Assembly: GCA_024721245.1 (NCBI GenBank)
Contig: CM045564.1
Coordinates: forward strand, 15,970,525-16,034,524
Origin: Mitragyna speciosa
Taxonomy: Eukaryota; Streptophyta; Magnoliopsida; Gentianales; Rubiaceae
Length of the DNA: 64,000 nt
Direction of reading: 5' to 3'
The notes beneath the pieces are model-generated. The model was not told the origin of the DNA. It ran no database searches and saw nothing but the letters and a program-made list of their open reading frames with translations. Below, one piece after another: positions 36,776 through 47,896 of this stretch (position 1 is the first letter of the stretch; every line of letters begins with the position of its first letter). The position numbers were made by a program, and so were the translations under genes.

Positions 36776-39250
36776 TGTAACACCCTAGAAAATGCACATA
36801 TAAGAGACATTTTTTTTTCTTTTTTTAGGGTTAAGTGTTAATCATTGATTTATTAGTTGGAAGATTTCTTGAGTTAATTAGGTTAATTAATTAAGATTTT
36901 CATTATTAAGCAAGGACACCTAAGTACTAAGTTTAGAATAATTTTACTTGACCATTTAATTTATATTAGTGTTTAAATTTTGATTAGCTCATTTTACTAT
37001 TTTCTAATCTTTTGACTACTAAAATTTTTGCTCAATTTTACTTAAAAATTTCACTTGATCTCTTGCTTTATTTTTCTTTTCTCTTGGCCGAAAATTCTTC
37101 TTTCTTTTCTTTTCTTTTCTTTTTTTTTTGGCCGAATTCCTTTTTTTTTTTTTTCTTCTTGTGGCCGGTTCTCTCTCTCTTTATTTTACTCTCCTTTTTG
37201 CTTTAATAATTTGTGTCCTATTATTGCTAGTATTAAGTGATAAGAGGGTAATGAGCTCCACCAATCAAATTAATCCAAGTTAGCTACTCTTGCATTAAAA
37301 AACTACCTTTTTACTTTACTCTTGTGATGTTTTAATTGGTTAATCTTTTTCTCACCTTTTCTTCATTTCTTTTCCATTTTTCCTAGCCTATTTCTTTCTC
37401 TTTCTTCTCCCTCTTGGCCGGCCATCTCCTTTTCTCTTCTTCCCTCATTTTGCTCTCAACTTCTTCAAGCTTACTCTTCAAATTGTGGGCAAATCCACCA
37501 TAGAAAGTGGGCTCCTTCCCTTTCTAAGCAAAGTTCTAAGCATATCTAAGGTATTTACCATGAACTTTTCCTATTAATTTCATGTTTTAATTAGTTTTAT
37601 TTGCAAGCTTAAACCTAGATTCTTATTACTACTACTTGGAAAACTTGGTTAGAATTGGAGATTTACTTGCTAGATAAAGTGTTTTTATGGTTAGATAGAC
37701 TAGTATATGGCACTTAAGCCTTGAAATTTCATGTTTTATATGTTGTTTGGTTGATGATTCTTGGGGTAAAATTCTTGGAATTTAGTGGAATTTTGATTGA
37801 ATTTGAACTTGAGTTGAACATAAAAGTTGTAGAACTTGTTGAATTGGGTTGGATTGTTGATTTTTCTTGCAGGGAAAAAATTTGGGTTAGTCCGATTTTA
37901 AGGGGAAATGCTGCCAAAATTTTGGTAGAATTAAAAGAAGGAAAATTGACAAGTGAGATTTTAAGCCTAGAATGTGTTCAATTGAGAGAAATTGAAGTGC
38001 AGGAATTTTTAGAAATGATCTAGTGATAGATTAACATTCTCGGAATAAGTAAACCCTAAACCCTAGAAACCCTAAAACCGAAACCCTAGAAATAAGTGGG
38101 GTATTTTCTTGAATTTTTCTTACTAAATATACTAGGGTTTTACTTGGTTTTTCATTATATTATTTCTTTTAAATTTCAGGGTCCGAAAACGCATCACGAC
38201 CATTTTATGAGATTTTCTCTTAGGCACTCCAGGTGAGTGTCTTTACGTGCGCATGATGCATGAAATGATATGTTTCACTTGCAAATATTATGCTATACTT
38301 GCAAATATCATGTGATAAAAATGTGCTACTTGAGGAAAGATGTGTACTTTATCGCATCTATTCCGTAATGTGTTACATGCTTTCATTATTAAACGTGTTA
38401 CTTGTGTGTGAGACTTCCGTGACTAGCTTTATAGTTACTTCACGGATAGTCAACCCGGACAGGCTTGGGAGGACATAAGGTGCTGGGTGTTTTAGGGCGT
38501 GACGTTCTTTCCCTTTTGAGTTGTGAATCCTCAAAGAGGCCAACTCCGGATTGAACTTTCTTGCGTGATTGGCCCTCCAAGGTTGAGATTACTCCCTGGA
38601 TGTGGTAGCTTGTACGGAGGTTATAAGGTGATTGGTGGTTAGGGCTTGCGTGATAAAACTGGCATGTTCTTTGATAAAGACCTGAGCTATTATCTCGATC
38701 AAAATGTCATGGTTACATGATCAGTACTTGCTTTTACTGCGGTTGAGCTTGCTCCCGCAGTTGAGCCTTGTATCCGCCCTTGACTACTTGATAATTAAAT
38801 TGTTCATATCTGGTTTATTTAATTTACCGATTATTTTATTTACTAAAATAATGAGTTCTTGATATGGTTGCATGACTTGGACATTCACTGGGCTATTATA
38901 GCTCATTCCTTTTATTTGTTTTCCTTTACCCAGGTTTCTTGGAAAATTAAAGCTGGGTCGACCGATTTTGATTATGTTAGATATCTTAGATATTGTAATA
39001 GCCAAATTGTGTTAGATTTCCCTTGTGAAAATCATGTAAATTATGACATGTAATCTTTTGATGTTACTTGTACCTTTAAGTTAAATAATATGAGTGTATT
39101 TTGTTTATTCCATTTTATTCTATTTTATTTTATTTTGAGTTAAGTATGCTTGGATGGTTGCGTGAGTGCGTGATTCGAGTCCTGGCGAGAGCTAGGTAGG
39201 CAGTCCGCTAAGCCCTTTGGTGCGCCTCTGGGTAAGGTGGGGCTGTCACA
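36776..39250. mobile_element. solo LTR B (2.5 kb), nested in the CACTA element
   Basis: Begins TGTAACACCCTAG, ends GGGGCTGTCACA and is flanked by exact GGTCC repeats. No gag or pol is present, so it is a solo LTR. The ends TGTAACACCC...TGTCACA and the length resemble Ty3/gypsy Tekay/Del-type LTRs, an uncertain family guess. A short telomere-like patch (AAACCCTAAACCCTAG) lies near 38050-38090. The open stretch at 37721-38023 is inside the LTR, and I do not take it as a gene. Confidence 0.85.
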
Positions 39251-39255
39251 GGTCC

Positions 39256-41394
39256 CCGTTATCACACTGATTCCCATATGGTGCTGTCTTTCTCTCTTCT
39301 ATCCCTCTCTCTCGCTCTCAGTTTGAACCAGAATTAGGTTCGCATTTAGGGATAAGCTGCCTTGCTTCCCATAGTGTAAGCCTCAGCCTAAGCCTGAAAT
39401 TTCCGTATTACCATCATAGCTTTCAATTACGTTTAAATATGTTTTCCAGCTAGAAATTAGTTCATCTGGACAGAGGCCCTCTCCTATTTTATATGCTACT
39501 AGTAGTATTTATCAAAATCGTCTTTGCTTTAACTTTTCCATAAACATAAAAGTTTTCCTTAATCAAACAATGTTTACGCAGGACACAATTAAGGAAGTTC
39601 AAACTAGTTCATATATGATATAGTCAAAAACTCATATTCAACTAAATAAAATTACTGTAGCTAACTGGAATTGGTCAGTAATGATGCAACATACATATAA
39701 AAACTGATATACAAGTAATACGGAGAAATCAGTGGGCTAAAGCATTCAAATACCGTATTCAAAATACCATTTCTCATAATGAAGCCTCCACAAGCGTAGA
39801 TATTTCATTAAAATATTAAATGTGCAATGATTTCTTTCTTTGGTACTAAATAGACTATTCTTCATGGTAGGGGCATGTGCCTATTATATCTATAAATGTA
39901 TTACATTAATTACACATCTTCATATTTTTCTTGGCTGTATTCCACGTCATTTTTGGTGCCATAACAATGACTCTTGGAAAATTAAAGGTGGGATTTCTCT
40001 AAATTATGTTATTATATGGAAAGGGTCTATTCAAATTGGCAAAAAAAAAAAAAAAAAAGACACAGATATGGAGAACAATGCAAATTTGTCTCCAGAATAA
40101 CTTGACTTGCTTGGGTAATCTGTTCACTACTTCTTCCCCTCATAAGGTTGGAGATGCCAACACAAACTATCCTTAATGTTAGTGTTGTCATCATCCAATT
40201 TGATCTTCACTAATTTGTTTGTCTGTAATGTTCTTATCCATACACTTGTGGATGGAAGGAATGGGAAAAGGAAACAGCTCATACTATTCTACCCCATAAG
40301 AACAACTAATGTCATTTTCTAGTTCAATTCATGTTTCCATGTTGTAAATTAAGAAAGAAACGTCACAAAACTTAAGTTGCATTATTTTGTCAAAATTCAA
40401 TGCTCATTATGATGTTCTTCTTTCTTGATCCTTTCACTCCCACAAGTGATAAGAACCTTTTTCCAGTGCTTTATTTTGTAGTAATCCTCAATAACAAGTG
40501 CTTTAAGTGTCCCAAAAGCTGTACTAACTTTTTTGCATGATTAATTTAAATATCAACCACTGATGTTTCTGGCATCAGTTGATATTCACTTTAGCTGTAA
40601 CATGCCTACTTTCTATCAATAAACTTATTATCTCGTTCTTGTGTGTCCATTCAAGAAGAAAGAAGCAGATAAACTAAATCATTTAAATGAGAGAATTTGA
40701 TACGTGTACCTGATATTCTTTCCTTCACAATTGAAAAAGTATATCTTCTCTGTTACTCATAAGCTCGGTTGAAGTAAGCTATTTAAGATTCATTGTAAAT
40801 TCACATGAGAAGACACAGAATAACACCTAAATCAGCAATGTTAGATGAAAATTTTAATCTTTGGAACTAGTTTATATTTCACTCATTTGAAATAATTAAT
40901 GTCGTGCACTAATAGAAGTTTAATTTTGGGGAAGAAAAAAAAAGACACCATAACATACTGTGAGTATTTTTATCCTTTTCAGCTCATCTAAACCTGCTTG
41001 AGAAACGAGTAATGAACATTCTATAGAAGTTAAAAGACAATTTATTTTTATTTCTTTGCCCTAAAAGTTTGGAAGGCAAAACAAGAAGCATCTACATAAT
41101 TGCTTTTCACATTATTTAAGCAAAAGCAGTTGTACAAATCAAACTAATAACTGAACGATTCTTTAGCTTATATGATATGAAATATGCTTGTATATTACAA
41201 TATTAAGCGGGAAGTCACTTAGGAACCAAATGTGGTTTCACGCACTTAGGTTCCCGGCAAATCAGGAAAGAACCAAAATGAAACAACTTCTCAGCAACAG
41301 CAAACCGCAATGAAACCGGACGAGATTATAATCACATCAAATTACACAAAATTACCTAGCTTTACTCAATGTATACTCAGAAGATTATAATCGT
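39256..41394. other. CACTA internal DNA, no gene recognised
   Basis: AT-rich, a poly-A run near 40041, no domains. Confidence 0.45.
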
Positions 41395-41590
41395 ACGACA
41401 TTTGCTTCGATCGGGAAGAGAAAGCAAAGGAAGTAACTAGTGGACCAGGGGCGGCGGCGAGCAGAGTGGCAGAGGAGGAGTCGGCGATAGGGAGCAAGGG
41501 CGACAGAGGTTGTGTTTTGGAGTTCGGAGGAAGAGCTTTGTTTTTGGGATCAGAGACCAATTTGTTGTTTTGGGGATGAAAGAGGTGTCG
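41395..41590 (-). other. GC-richer segment, possible first exon or captured promoter-proximal DNA
   Basis: Much less AT-rich than all its surroundings. On the minus strand it is open from ATG 41560 and encodes a Ser/Ala/Pro-rich stretch (LLPIADSSSATLLAAAPGPL). It lies about 0.8 kb inside the right end, where the transposase transcript should begin. It could be the 5' exon of the CACTA transcript or a captured host 5' exon. No homology is recognised. Confidence 0.35.
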
Positions 41591-41819
41591 ATTGTAGGAA
41601 GTAATTAGGCATATATTTTGTTTTGTTTTTCTTTCATCTTATTTTCTTATCCTTAAATTTACATAATTACCTTTGCTTATTTAAAATTCAAACTTATTAA
41701 AGTCGTAATTTTTTAATAAAAATAGATAAAATTGTAATTTCATGTATAATATTTAATATATGTGTGTATAAATGATGTGGTATTTTTTTTCCACATCATC
41801 ATGCTTGATAGGACTGACG

Positions 41820-42352
41820 CAACAACCTTTACCCACACATATTGACATTTATACTTATGTGTAGGTAATATAAACAAAAAGGCCTGCATTAACGTTCCAA
41901 AAAAAATTAAAAATGCCGCCAATTTTCAATGCATGGAGTGAAATTTTCCCACCCAATTCATGTGTAGCTATTGATCTTTACCTACACTTAATATAAATAA
42001 AAAAAATAAGCCACATCAGCATTTGAAAATTTGGAAAATGGCGCCTGGTCCTCAATATTTGGAGGGAAATTCTCCCACCCATTTCATATGTAACAATTGA
42101 CTTTTACCTACACTTAATGTGAATAAAAAAAGCCACATCAGCAATCAAAAAATTGAAAAATGGCGCCATTTCTCAATATTTGTCAAGAAAATTCTCCCAC
42201 CAATTTTCATATGTAACTGTACACTTTTACCTACACTTAATAAATGTCAAATATATAGTAATTGATCATATTACATTTACCCACACATATAAAATAAATG
42301 TGTAGCTAAATACCCACATATATTATGTGTAGCAATTTTATGTGTAGGTAAA
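41820..42352. repeat. CACTA right subterminal repeats with about 125-bp tandem units
   Basis: TTTACCTACACTTA recurs near 41977, 42103 and 42226. Each is followed by AATA-rich sequence, GCCACATCAGC, a GGCGCC-containing stretch and TTCTCCCACC, giving three tandem units. Nearer the end TTTACCCACACAT and TGTGTAGGTAAA occur in both orientations. These are the counterparts of the left subterminal motifs. Confidence 0.8.
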
Positions 42353-42371
42353 AACTAAATTTCCTGTAGTG
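42353..42371. repeat. CACTA right terminal inverted repeat
   Basis: The reverse complement is CACTACAGGAAATTTAGTT, matching the left TIR over most of its length. It is followed by the TAG duplication. Confidence 0.9.
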
Positions 42372-42374
42372 TAG
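42372..42374. repeat. CACTA target-site duplication TAG (right)
   Basis: Second copy of the 3-bp duplication at 22376-22378. Confidence 0.85.
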
Positions 42375-42957
42375 ATTAATCAAGAGAACGTCATGTTTAG
42401 AGCATTAATCCTAATAACAAGTTTAGCCACTCATGGTCTTACAATCCAAAACAATAAAATCCATAAACACTAAAGAATTCATAAAGAAAAGAGAGAGAAG
42501 AATACAAATTTGGAATCTTGAGTTCTTGATCTTCCTTTTCATTTGCTTCTTGATGATTCTTGTGTTGTAGGGTCTTTTTCTAGGGTTGCCGTCGCTTCTT
42601 TTTGATATTTTCGTATTCCCCAATATTTATCAGTGTTTAGGCTTCCAAAAAATCAAGTATTTGAGTTGGAAAAGGAAAGAAATCGCTAAATCACAATTCT
42701 GCAGTGATATCTTCTGTTTGGATTGAACCAGATGGTTCGCCCGAAATAGAATGCTGGAACTTTGACTGTCTTTGTTCTTTCTTTACACTTTCAATTCCAT
42801 CAACGTTCCTTCACTTCTTCTTGCCAAAAATAATACAAATAAGTTCCATTCTCCTAAAATAACTTTCCTCAAATAAAATTACTCCAAAAAGACCAAATTT
42901 TTCTAATTAAAACCACACAATTTACTCTCTAAACACCTATAAATTAGGCACACATCA
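42375..42957. mobile_element. solo LTR A, right part
   Basis: Continuation of 21729-22378, ending AGGCACACATCA and followed by ATAGC. An open stretch at 42423-42623 on the minus strand lies within this repeat and is not considered a gene. Confidence 0.75.
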
Positions 42958-42962
42958 ATAGC
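42958..42962. repeat. target-site duplication ATAGC of solo LTR A (right)
   Basis: Matches 21724-21728 exactly. Confidence 0.75.
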
Positions 42963-43491
42963 AGAGTGGAACTAGCCCAGTGAGGTCCTTTATAAAACTA
43001 TTTCAAATACCTTGTCAAAATATTTGTTTTAAAATGAGATATCACACAAGAGTAACAACTAGCTCATCCTGATTAGATAACAACAAATTCAACTAATAAA
43101 TAATGAAGATTACAAATGAATCAAGTCAAGCACTGCTTGGGAGTATTTCGAGCATCATTCAAGAACTAGTCAAGTACTGTGCCATGGCAAAAGTTTAATA
43201 ATTCTCAAGTCTTTCATGCCAAAATTTATTTCGTGGCCACTTTAAGCCAGTTGGTAATCTCAAGAGTTATCCAAGTACTTTCTTGTATACCTCCTTAACC
43301 TACAAAACCTCTTTGCATGCCGATGGGTGTGGAGATACCAAGGCAGCCAATAGTTGGTGACTAGGCTCGCTGTCGACACAACCAAAGTAGACATGCACAA
43401 GGCAGAACCCAAATCAAGAACGCATGCACAAGTTTAAGTACTTCCCAATGCGATAAAATTCACAACTGGATTTATAGTAAATTTAGGCATA
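42963..43491. other. no gene; flank between solo LTR A and the Tat/Ogre element
   Basis: No coding is visible. The sequence resumes at 63613 after the gypsy element. It may belong to an older decayed retrotransposon, but I cannot show that. Confidence 0.4.
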
Positions 43492-43496
43492 ACTAA
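43492..43496. repeat. Tat/Ogre target-site duplication ACTAA (left)
   Basis: ACTAA directly before TGTAGACACC, repeated at 63608-63612. Confidence 0.9.
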
Positions 43497-43734
43497 TGTA
43501 GACACCAAATTTTGACACACCGTTTATTTTCAAACATTGGAGGGGCATGTTTGCACTTTTGTGCTAAATTTTAATTTTTCAATAATTTGGGGGTTAAAAT
43601 AGTAATTTTATTTGTAAATATTTTTTTATCAGTTTTTGGGGACTTTAAATTCATATTTTTAATGTTATGTGAATTTGTTAATTTTTATAATTTTTCTGGA
43701 TTCAATTAATATTTTTTATATTTTTACCATCATG

Positions 43735-44275
43735 AGGGCAAAATGGTAATTTCGCCCCGCGAATACCATTTTAGCTCATTCTTAGTTTCAAATTTATTTT
43801 TCTAATGCTTTAAACATTTTTTTTAATTTTTTTGATTTTTCAGAGATGATTACTATTTTTTCTGTGAATTTTCATTGCCCAAGGACAAAATCGTCATGTT
43901 ACAAATCAAATTCATTTTTTCACCGAATTTTGAGTCAAAAATGTATTTTCTAGTGTTTTAAGCTTATTTGTAATTTTGATAATTTTTTGAGAACAATAAC
44001 TATTTTTCTGTGAATTTTTCATTGCCCAAGGGCAAAATCGTTATTTTACAAATTAAATTCATTTTTCACAAATTTTGTGTCAAAAATGTATTTTTTAGTG
44101 TTTTAAGCTTATTCAAAATTTTTGATAATTTTTTGAGGTCAATAGCTATTTTCTGTGAATTTTCGTCATCCGAGGGCAAAATTGTTATTTCACATTCCAA
44201 GCTCATTTTTCACCAATTTTTGGGTCATAAATTTGTTTTTAGGTTTTAAGCATGTTTCTAACTTTTCTCAAAGTG
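43735..44275 (+). repeat. U3 direct repeats, about 4 units of 140-150 bp
   Basis: Each unit carries a GAGGGCAAAAT or CCCAAGGGCAAAATCGT phrase, an AAATTCATTTTTCACC-like stretch, AGTGTTTTAAGC and TTTTCTGTGAATTTT. The core TTGCCC-AA-GGGCAA is an imperfect palindrome. The array is directly upstream of the TATA box, where transcription-factor sites would lie. It is duplicated at about 60985-61530 in the 3' LTR. Confidence 0.75.
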
Positions 44276-44428
44276 AATTATTGTTAATGAATTTATTATT
44301 TACATTTTTCTTGATTTTTTTTTCATTATTGTGAGAGAGAATAGATTTTTTAAGGATAAAGTTATAATTTTTATAGTCAAGGGTATTTTGGTCTTTTAAT
44401 CATTTCTTGGAGGTTAAGACTTGTGCAG

Positions 44429-44436
44429 TATAAATA
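44429..44436 (+). promoter_or_regulatory. LTR TATA box
   Basis: TATAAATA followed by CCCCACTTGGGG. The same arrangement is at 61691-61698 in the 3' LTR. It probably sets the U3/R boundary about 30 bp downstream. Confidence 0.75.
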
Positions 44437-46351
44437 CCCCACTTGGGGAGAAAAAAAAAAAGAGGAAGAAAAAAGAGAAACCCTAAAACACTTTGATTTT
44501 TGTGCAAAAAGATCAAAAAATACACATAAAACACCTAAGAACACATACTAAGCCGCCACCTTCAAGAGCTGATTCACTGTTCATCGTCTCCTCCAAAAAT
44601 TTGTCACTGTTCATCATCAAGCAAAAGGAATTCACAGTTATATATTTTAGGTTTATTTGATTATACCGAGGTACCTTGACTCGTTTGTTCATTTCGAGTA
44701 GTATTAGTACCGGGTCTTCAAAGAGGTATCCCGATCTCTCATTATTTTTCCTTTATGTGCTCCAACGTGCCCTAATGTGATATTTTATGTAATTTTTCAT
44801 GCGTTTCTTATTTTATGCACTTTTTGCGTATTTAATTATTTTGTGTTATTTAATTTTAAATCTTATTATTTTGACAAAAATGTAATATTTTTGTATTTAG
44901 CTAGTCAATGTAACAGTTAGATTATTTTTCTCATATCTTAACAAAAATTATGTAATTAGATAGAAAGTGTAATAGATAGGACATTTTCAATTTCCCCCTT
45001 AAATTGTAAATCAAGCCCCCCAGTGTAATAGTTAGGATTTATTTGCTTTTTGCGTGCTTATGTGTTTATTTCTTTTATCGCTTCCCTTAGGATTTTTGCA
45101 TCTCGAATATTATGCTTATGTGCTATGTGCTCCTATGTGACCTTATATGTTTTTATATATTTAATTTGCTTTTAATTCATGCTTCAAATTCATGATTTAT
45201 GGTATGCCGTCACCACACTAGTCCAACGCTAGTAGTGACTTCTTTCTTTCCCGTTGGTCCAACGCTAGTAGGATTTTTTTTAAAACGGGCTAGTCCAACG
45301 CTAGATCCTTAGGACATTTTAGTGTTAGGTGCACTTGTGTGCATTTTACATCTCATTTCACACACTTTTAGTTTGCTTTCCATTCGGCATGATTTTAATT
45401 ATTACTATTATTATAATTATTATTTTGACACGTTTTAAAATGTATGACATCTAGGTTGCATTTCACTTACACATTAGGACATTTGTGTGATTCGACTAGA
45501 AATAGTCGTCTACTCACGTGAGAAGCGGTGGCGTACATGTCGTTCCCCCCTCCGTGAGCAGAAACATCCAGTCACGAGATATTAGTCCCCCGTACCCGTC
45601 ATGTTGCATTCCCACTTTCTTCGGCCACTTATTATCTATATTATTATTTTCTTTTCTTTTTGCATTTCATTTTTGCATAAACTCGTGACTCCCTCGAGGT
45701 CTCGACTCGGGTTTTGCAATTAATGCGATAATTCCGACCAAGCCTCGACGGAACATGCTGACCCTCTCGATACTCACATTTAGACTTAGGATTTGCATTC
45801 ATTTAGACACATCCAAAACGCGATAGAATATAAGGCTAATTTAGGAAATTTTGATTAAACCTCGCAACTAGTCTCGGCTAGGTTGAAAGGGTGCCTTAGG
45901 CGCAAGCCTTTGTCTTCCCTTTCTTCAAATGTGACTCCCAGACCTTTTTCTCTCGTTTTTCGTAGACCGGAGTCGGAAAAGGGTTTTAAATGATTTTTCT
46001 AAAATTTTTATTTTTGTTTAGTTAAACAATTTTTCGGGTGACTTGGTACACCCTAACTCAGTACCAAGTGGCGACTCCGTTTTAAAAATAAAACCCTTTT
46101 TCAAAAATTATTTGGCCAAACCTGTCGCATTTTTAGTCCCGGCCTTATTTTCTTTTAAAATACCATTTTTCTTAAAATACATTTTTTTACTAAAATTTGA
46201 TTTTTCTCACACACGCACGGTTTTTTTCAAAAACCTTCATTTTCAAAAGGGTCTCGGACCGGACCGTCTTTTCGGGACGCGACAGGAAACGACCCCACAC
46301 TAGCACCCTTTCCCTTTTACTCACGATTTTTTTTAGGACGCGACAGGATTT

Positions 46352-46369
46352 TGGCGACTCCACTGGGGA
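46352..46369 (+). other. Tat/Ogre primer-binding site
   Basis: TGGCGACTCCACTGGGGA, seven bases after the LTR end. It begins with the TGG that pairs with the CCA end of a tRNA. From memory Ogre elements use tRNA-Arg, but the tRNA was not checked. Confidence 0.75.
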
Positions 46370-47896
46370 TCACTAGTGAGTCCGAGCACTAGGTTGAATC
46401 ATCTTTTCCTTATTTAACCCTTCTATTCCATCGCGTTTGGATGTTAAGATTGCATTTTTCTTTTCTTAGGTTTTTTGGTTTTTTTTTGCATCTCACACAC
46501 TCCCCGTCTCTCCGTTACTTATGTGATGTATGTATGATTTATTTACTTTTGCTTTATTCGACCGCGCTTGCATTTGGGAAGGGGGATCAAGTCACCCTTA
46601 GAGCCCACGCGTGTTAATATTACATCCCCTCCTCTCATAAGGAGCACTCCATACGTGCATTCGATATTTTTACCCTTTTTTCTCTTTTTGGTGGTTGCCA
46701 CCCACCCATCCCTTTAGGACTAGGATCGATCTGCCTAGACATGCGGCCATCGCATTCGTGCATGTAGCGGTGTCTAGGGGATCACTCGAGCCACCGACCA
46801 AGGGATTTGGGATTGATGACCCTTACCCTTAGGTCTGAAGGCTTGGGAGCCGACAGCCTAATCGAGTCTAGATGCATTAGTGAGCCCAACCTCATGCATC
46901 CATGTAGAATAACCTAGGGTAGAATCAGCCTTGCCCTATCAGGTACACCAGGCACGAGAGGAGGGGATTCACCCCCTTTCCTTTCTTTGTTTTACTGTTC
47001 ATTATTTGTCTGTTTTGCTAGTATGTTATGTGTTATTTGTTGAAACTAACGCGCTCTTTCTTGTTTTTTTATTGCATTCACAACCATAGAATAAAGAGCC
47101 CTGGCATGGTGCTCTCGTAGGAAGCCAACCCTCTTTTGGCACGTTTAAGTTTTGCTTTCATAATTAATTTCCTCGAGAAAGATGGATCGTAAACAAAATA
47201 CCCAAGAGTCAAGTTGTTGTAAATTGTGTAAAAATTTCGAAAATCTAATTTTTCAATAAGAGGTGTAATTTCAAATCTTTTTCAAAGTTTATTCATTCTT
47301 GTTGTGCTTATCAATTTTAGCCGAACTAATTTCTTTTTAGGTCAATAAATACACCCAAGTGGTCAAATTTTTTGCACAGATTGCGTTCATCAGTTAAAAA
47401 ATAAAATAAAAATAATAATTTTAAATTTATGTCATTTTTTTGCCGTATCCCCCGCCCTCCTGCCCTACATTACACAAAAATAATAATAATTTCATGAATT
47501 GACATTTTTTGTAAAGTCATGATTCTTTTATTGTGTCTCGTAAAGGTTCGATTTTTTAATAAAACTATTTTCGGAGTCAATAATTTCTTTTATACAGTTT
47601 ATGATCCATCTTTCTCAAAGAAATTTCGCATCATTTGTTATACATATAAAAAAAAAATCTCTTTAGGACATTTATCAAGATTGGCATTTTTTGCATATTT
47701 TAATCAGCTTTAATATACTGTCATCATGCATAAACTGTAGAGGGAATGCCATTTCAGGAATCCCATGATAGGAAAGCCACCCTTTGGTCTTGGGTACATA
47801 ACCCTAAAAGACATGCACGTTTACATTTTCAGTATTATCCTAGGCGGGTGAGACCTTAGGTAAGGTAATCTGATAATAACTTTCTTTGTAGTCAGA
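46370..47896 (+). other. 5' untranslated leader of the Tat/Ogre element
   Basis: 1.5 kb with no ORF domain. A TTTCTTTGTAG splice-acceptor-like sequence lies just before the ORF1 ATG (47897), so a leader intron is possible. Confidence 0.55.

Larger units (their letters stand above)
22379..42371 (-). mobile_element. CACTA (En/Spm) DNA transposon, about 20 kb
   Basis: The left end is CACTACAAGAAATTAAGTC. The reverse complement of the right end is CACTACAGGAAATTTAGTT. A TAG duplication flanks both. Subterminal arrays of the motif TGTGTGGGTAAA and its complement occur at both ends. Both CACTA genes are present on the minus strand, tnpD (TNP2) then tnpA. A 2.5-kb solo LTR is nested at 36776-39250. 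The 10 kb between tnpD and the right end, 7.6 kb without that LTR, is unusually long and may hold captured sequence. All coding is degenerate. Confidence 0.93.
43497..46345 (+). repeat. Tat/Ogre 5' LTR
   Basis: TGTAGACACCAAATTTTGAC ... GGACGCGACA, 2849 bp. It contains four degenerate 140-150 bp direct repeats (43735-44275), a TATA box and three TCCAACGCTAG copies (45222-45305). A late open stretch (46043-46303) recurs in the 3' LTR and is not treated as a gene. Confidence 0.93.

Noticed and set aside
37012..37240. Phe/Leu-rich ORFs as membrane proteins
   Set aside because: They come from pyrimidine-rich T/C runs within the LTR.
37721..38023. 100-codon ORF
   Set aside because: It is inside solo LTR B, bounded by TG...CA ends and target duplications, with no domain.
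42423..42623. Small basic-protein gene on the minus strand
   Set aside because: It lies wholly within solo LTR A, a repeated sequence often mis-annotated as hypothetical proteins.
46043..46303. Protein-coding gene in the 5' LTR
   Set aside because: The same open stretch is at 63282-63566 in the 3' LTR. It is a by-product of LTR duplication and lacks any known domain.
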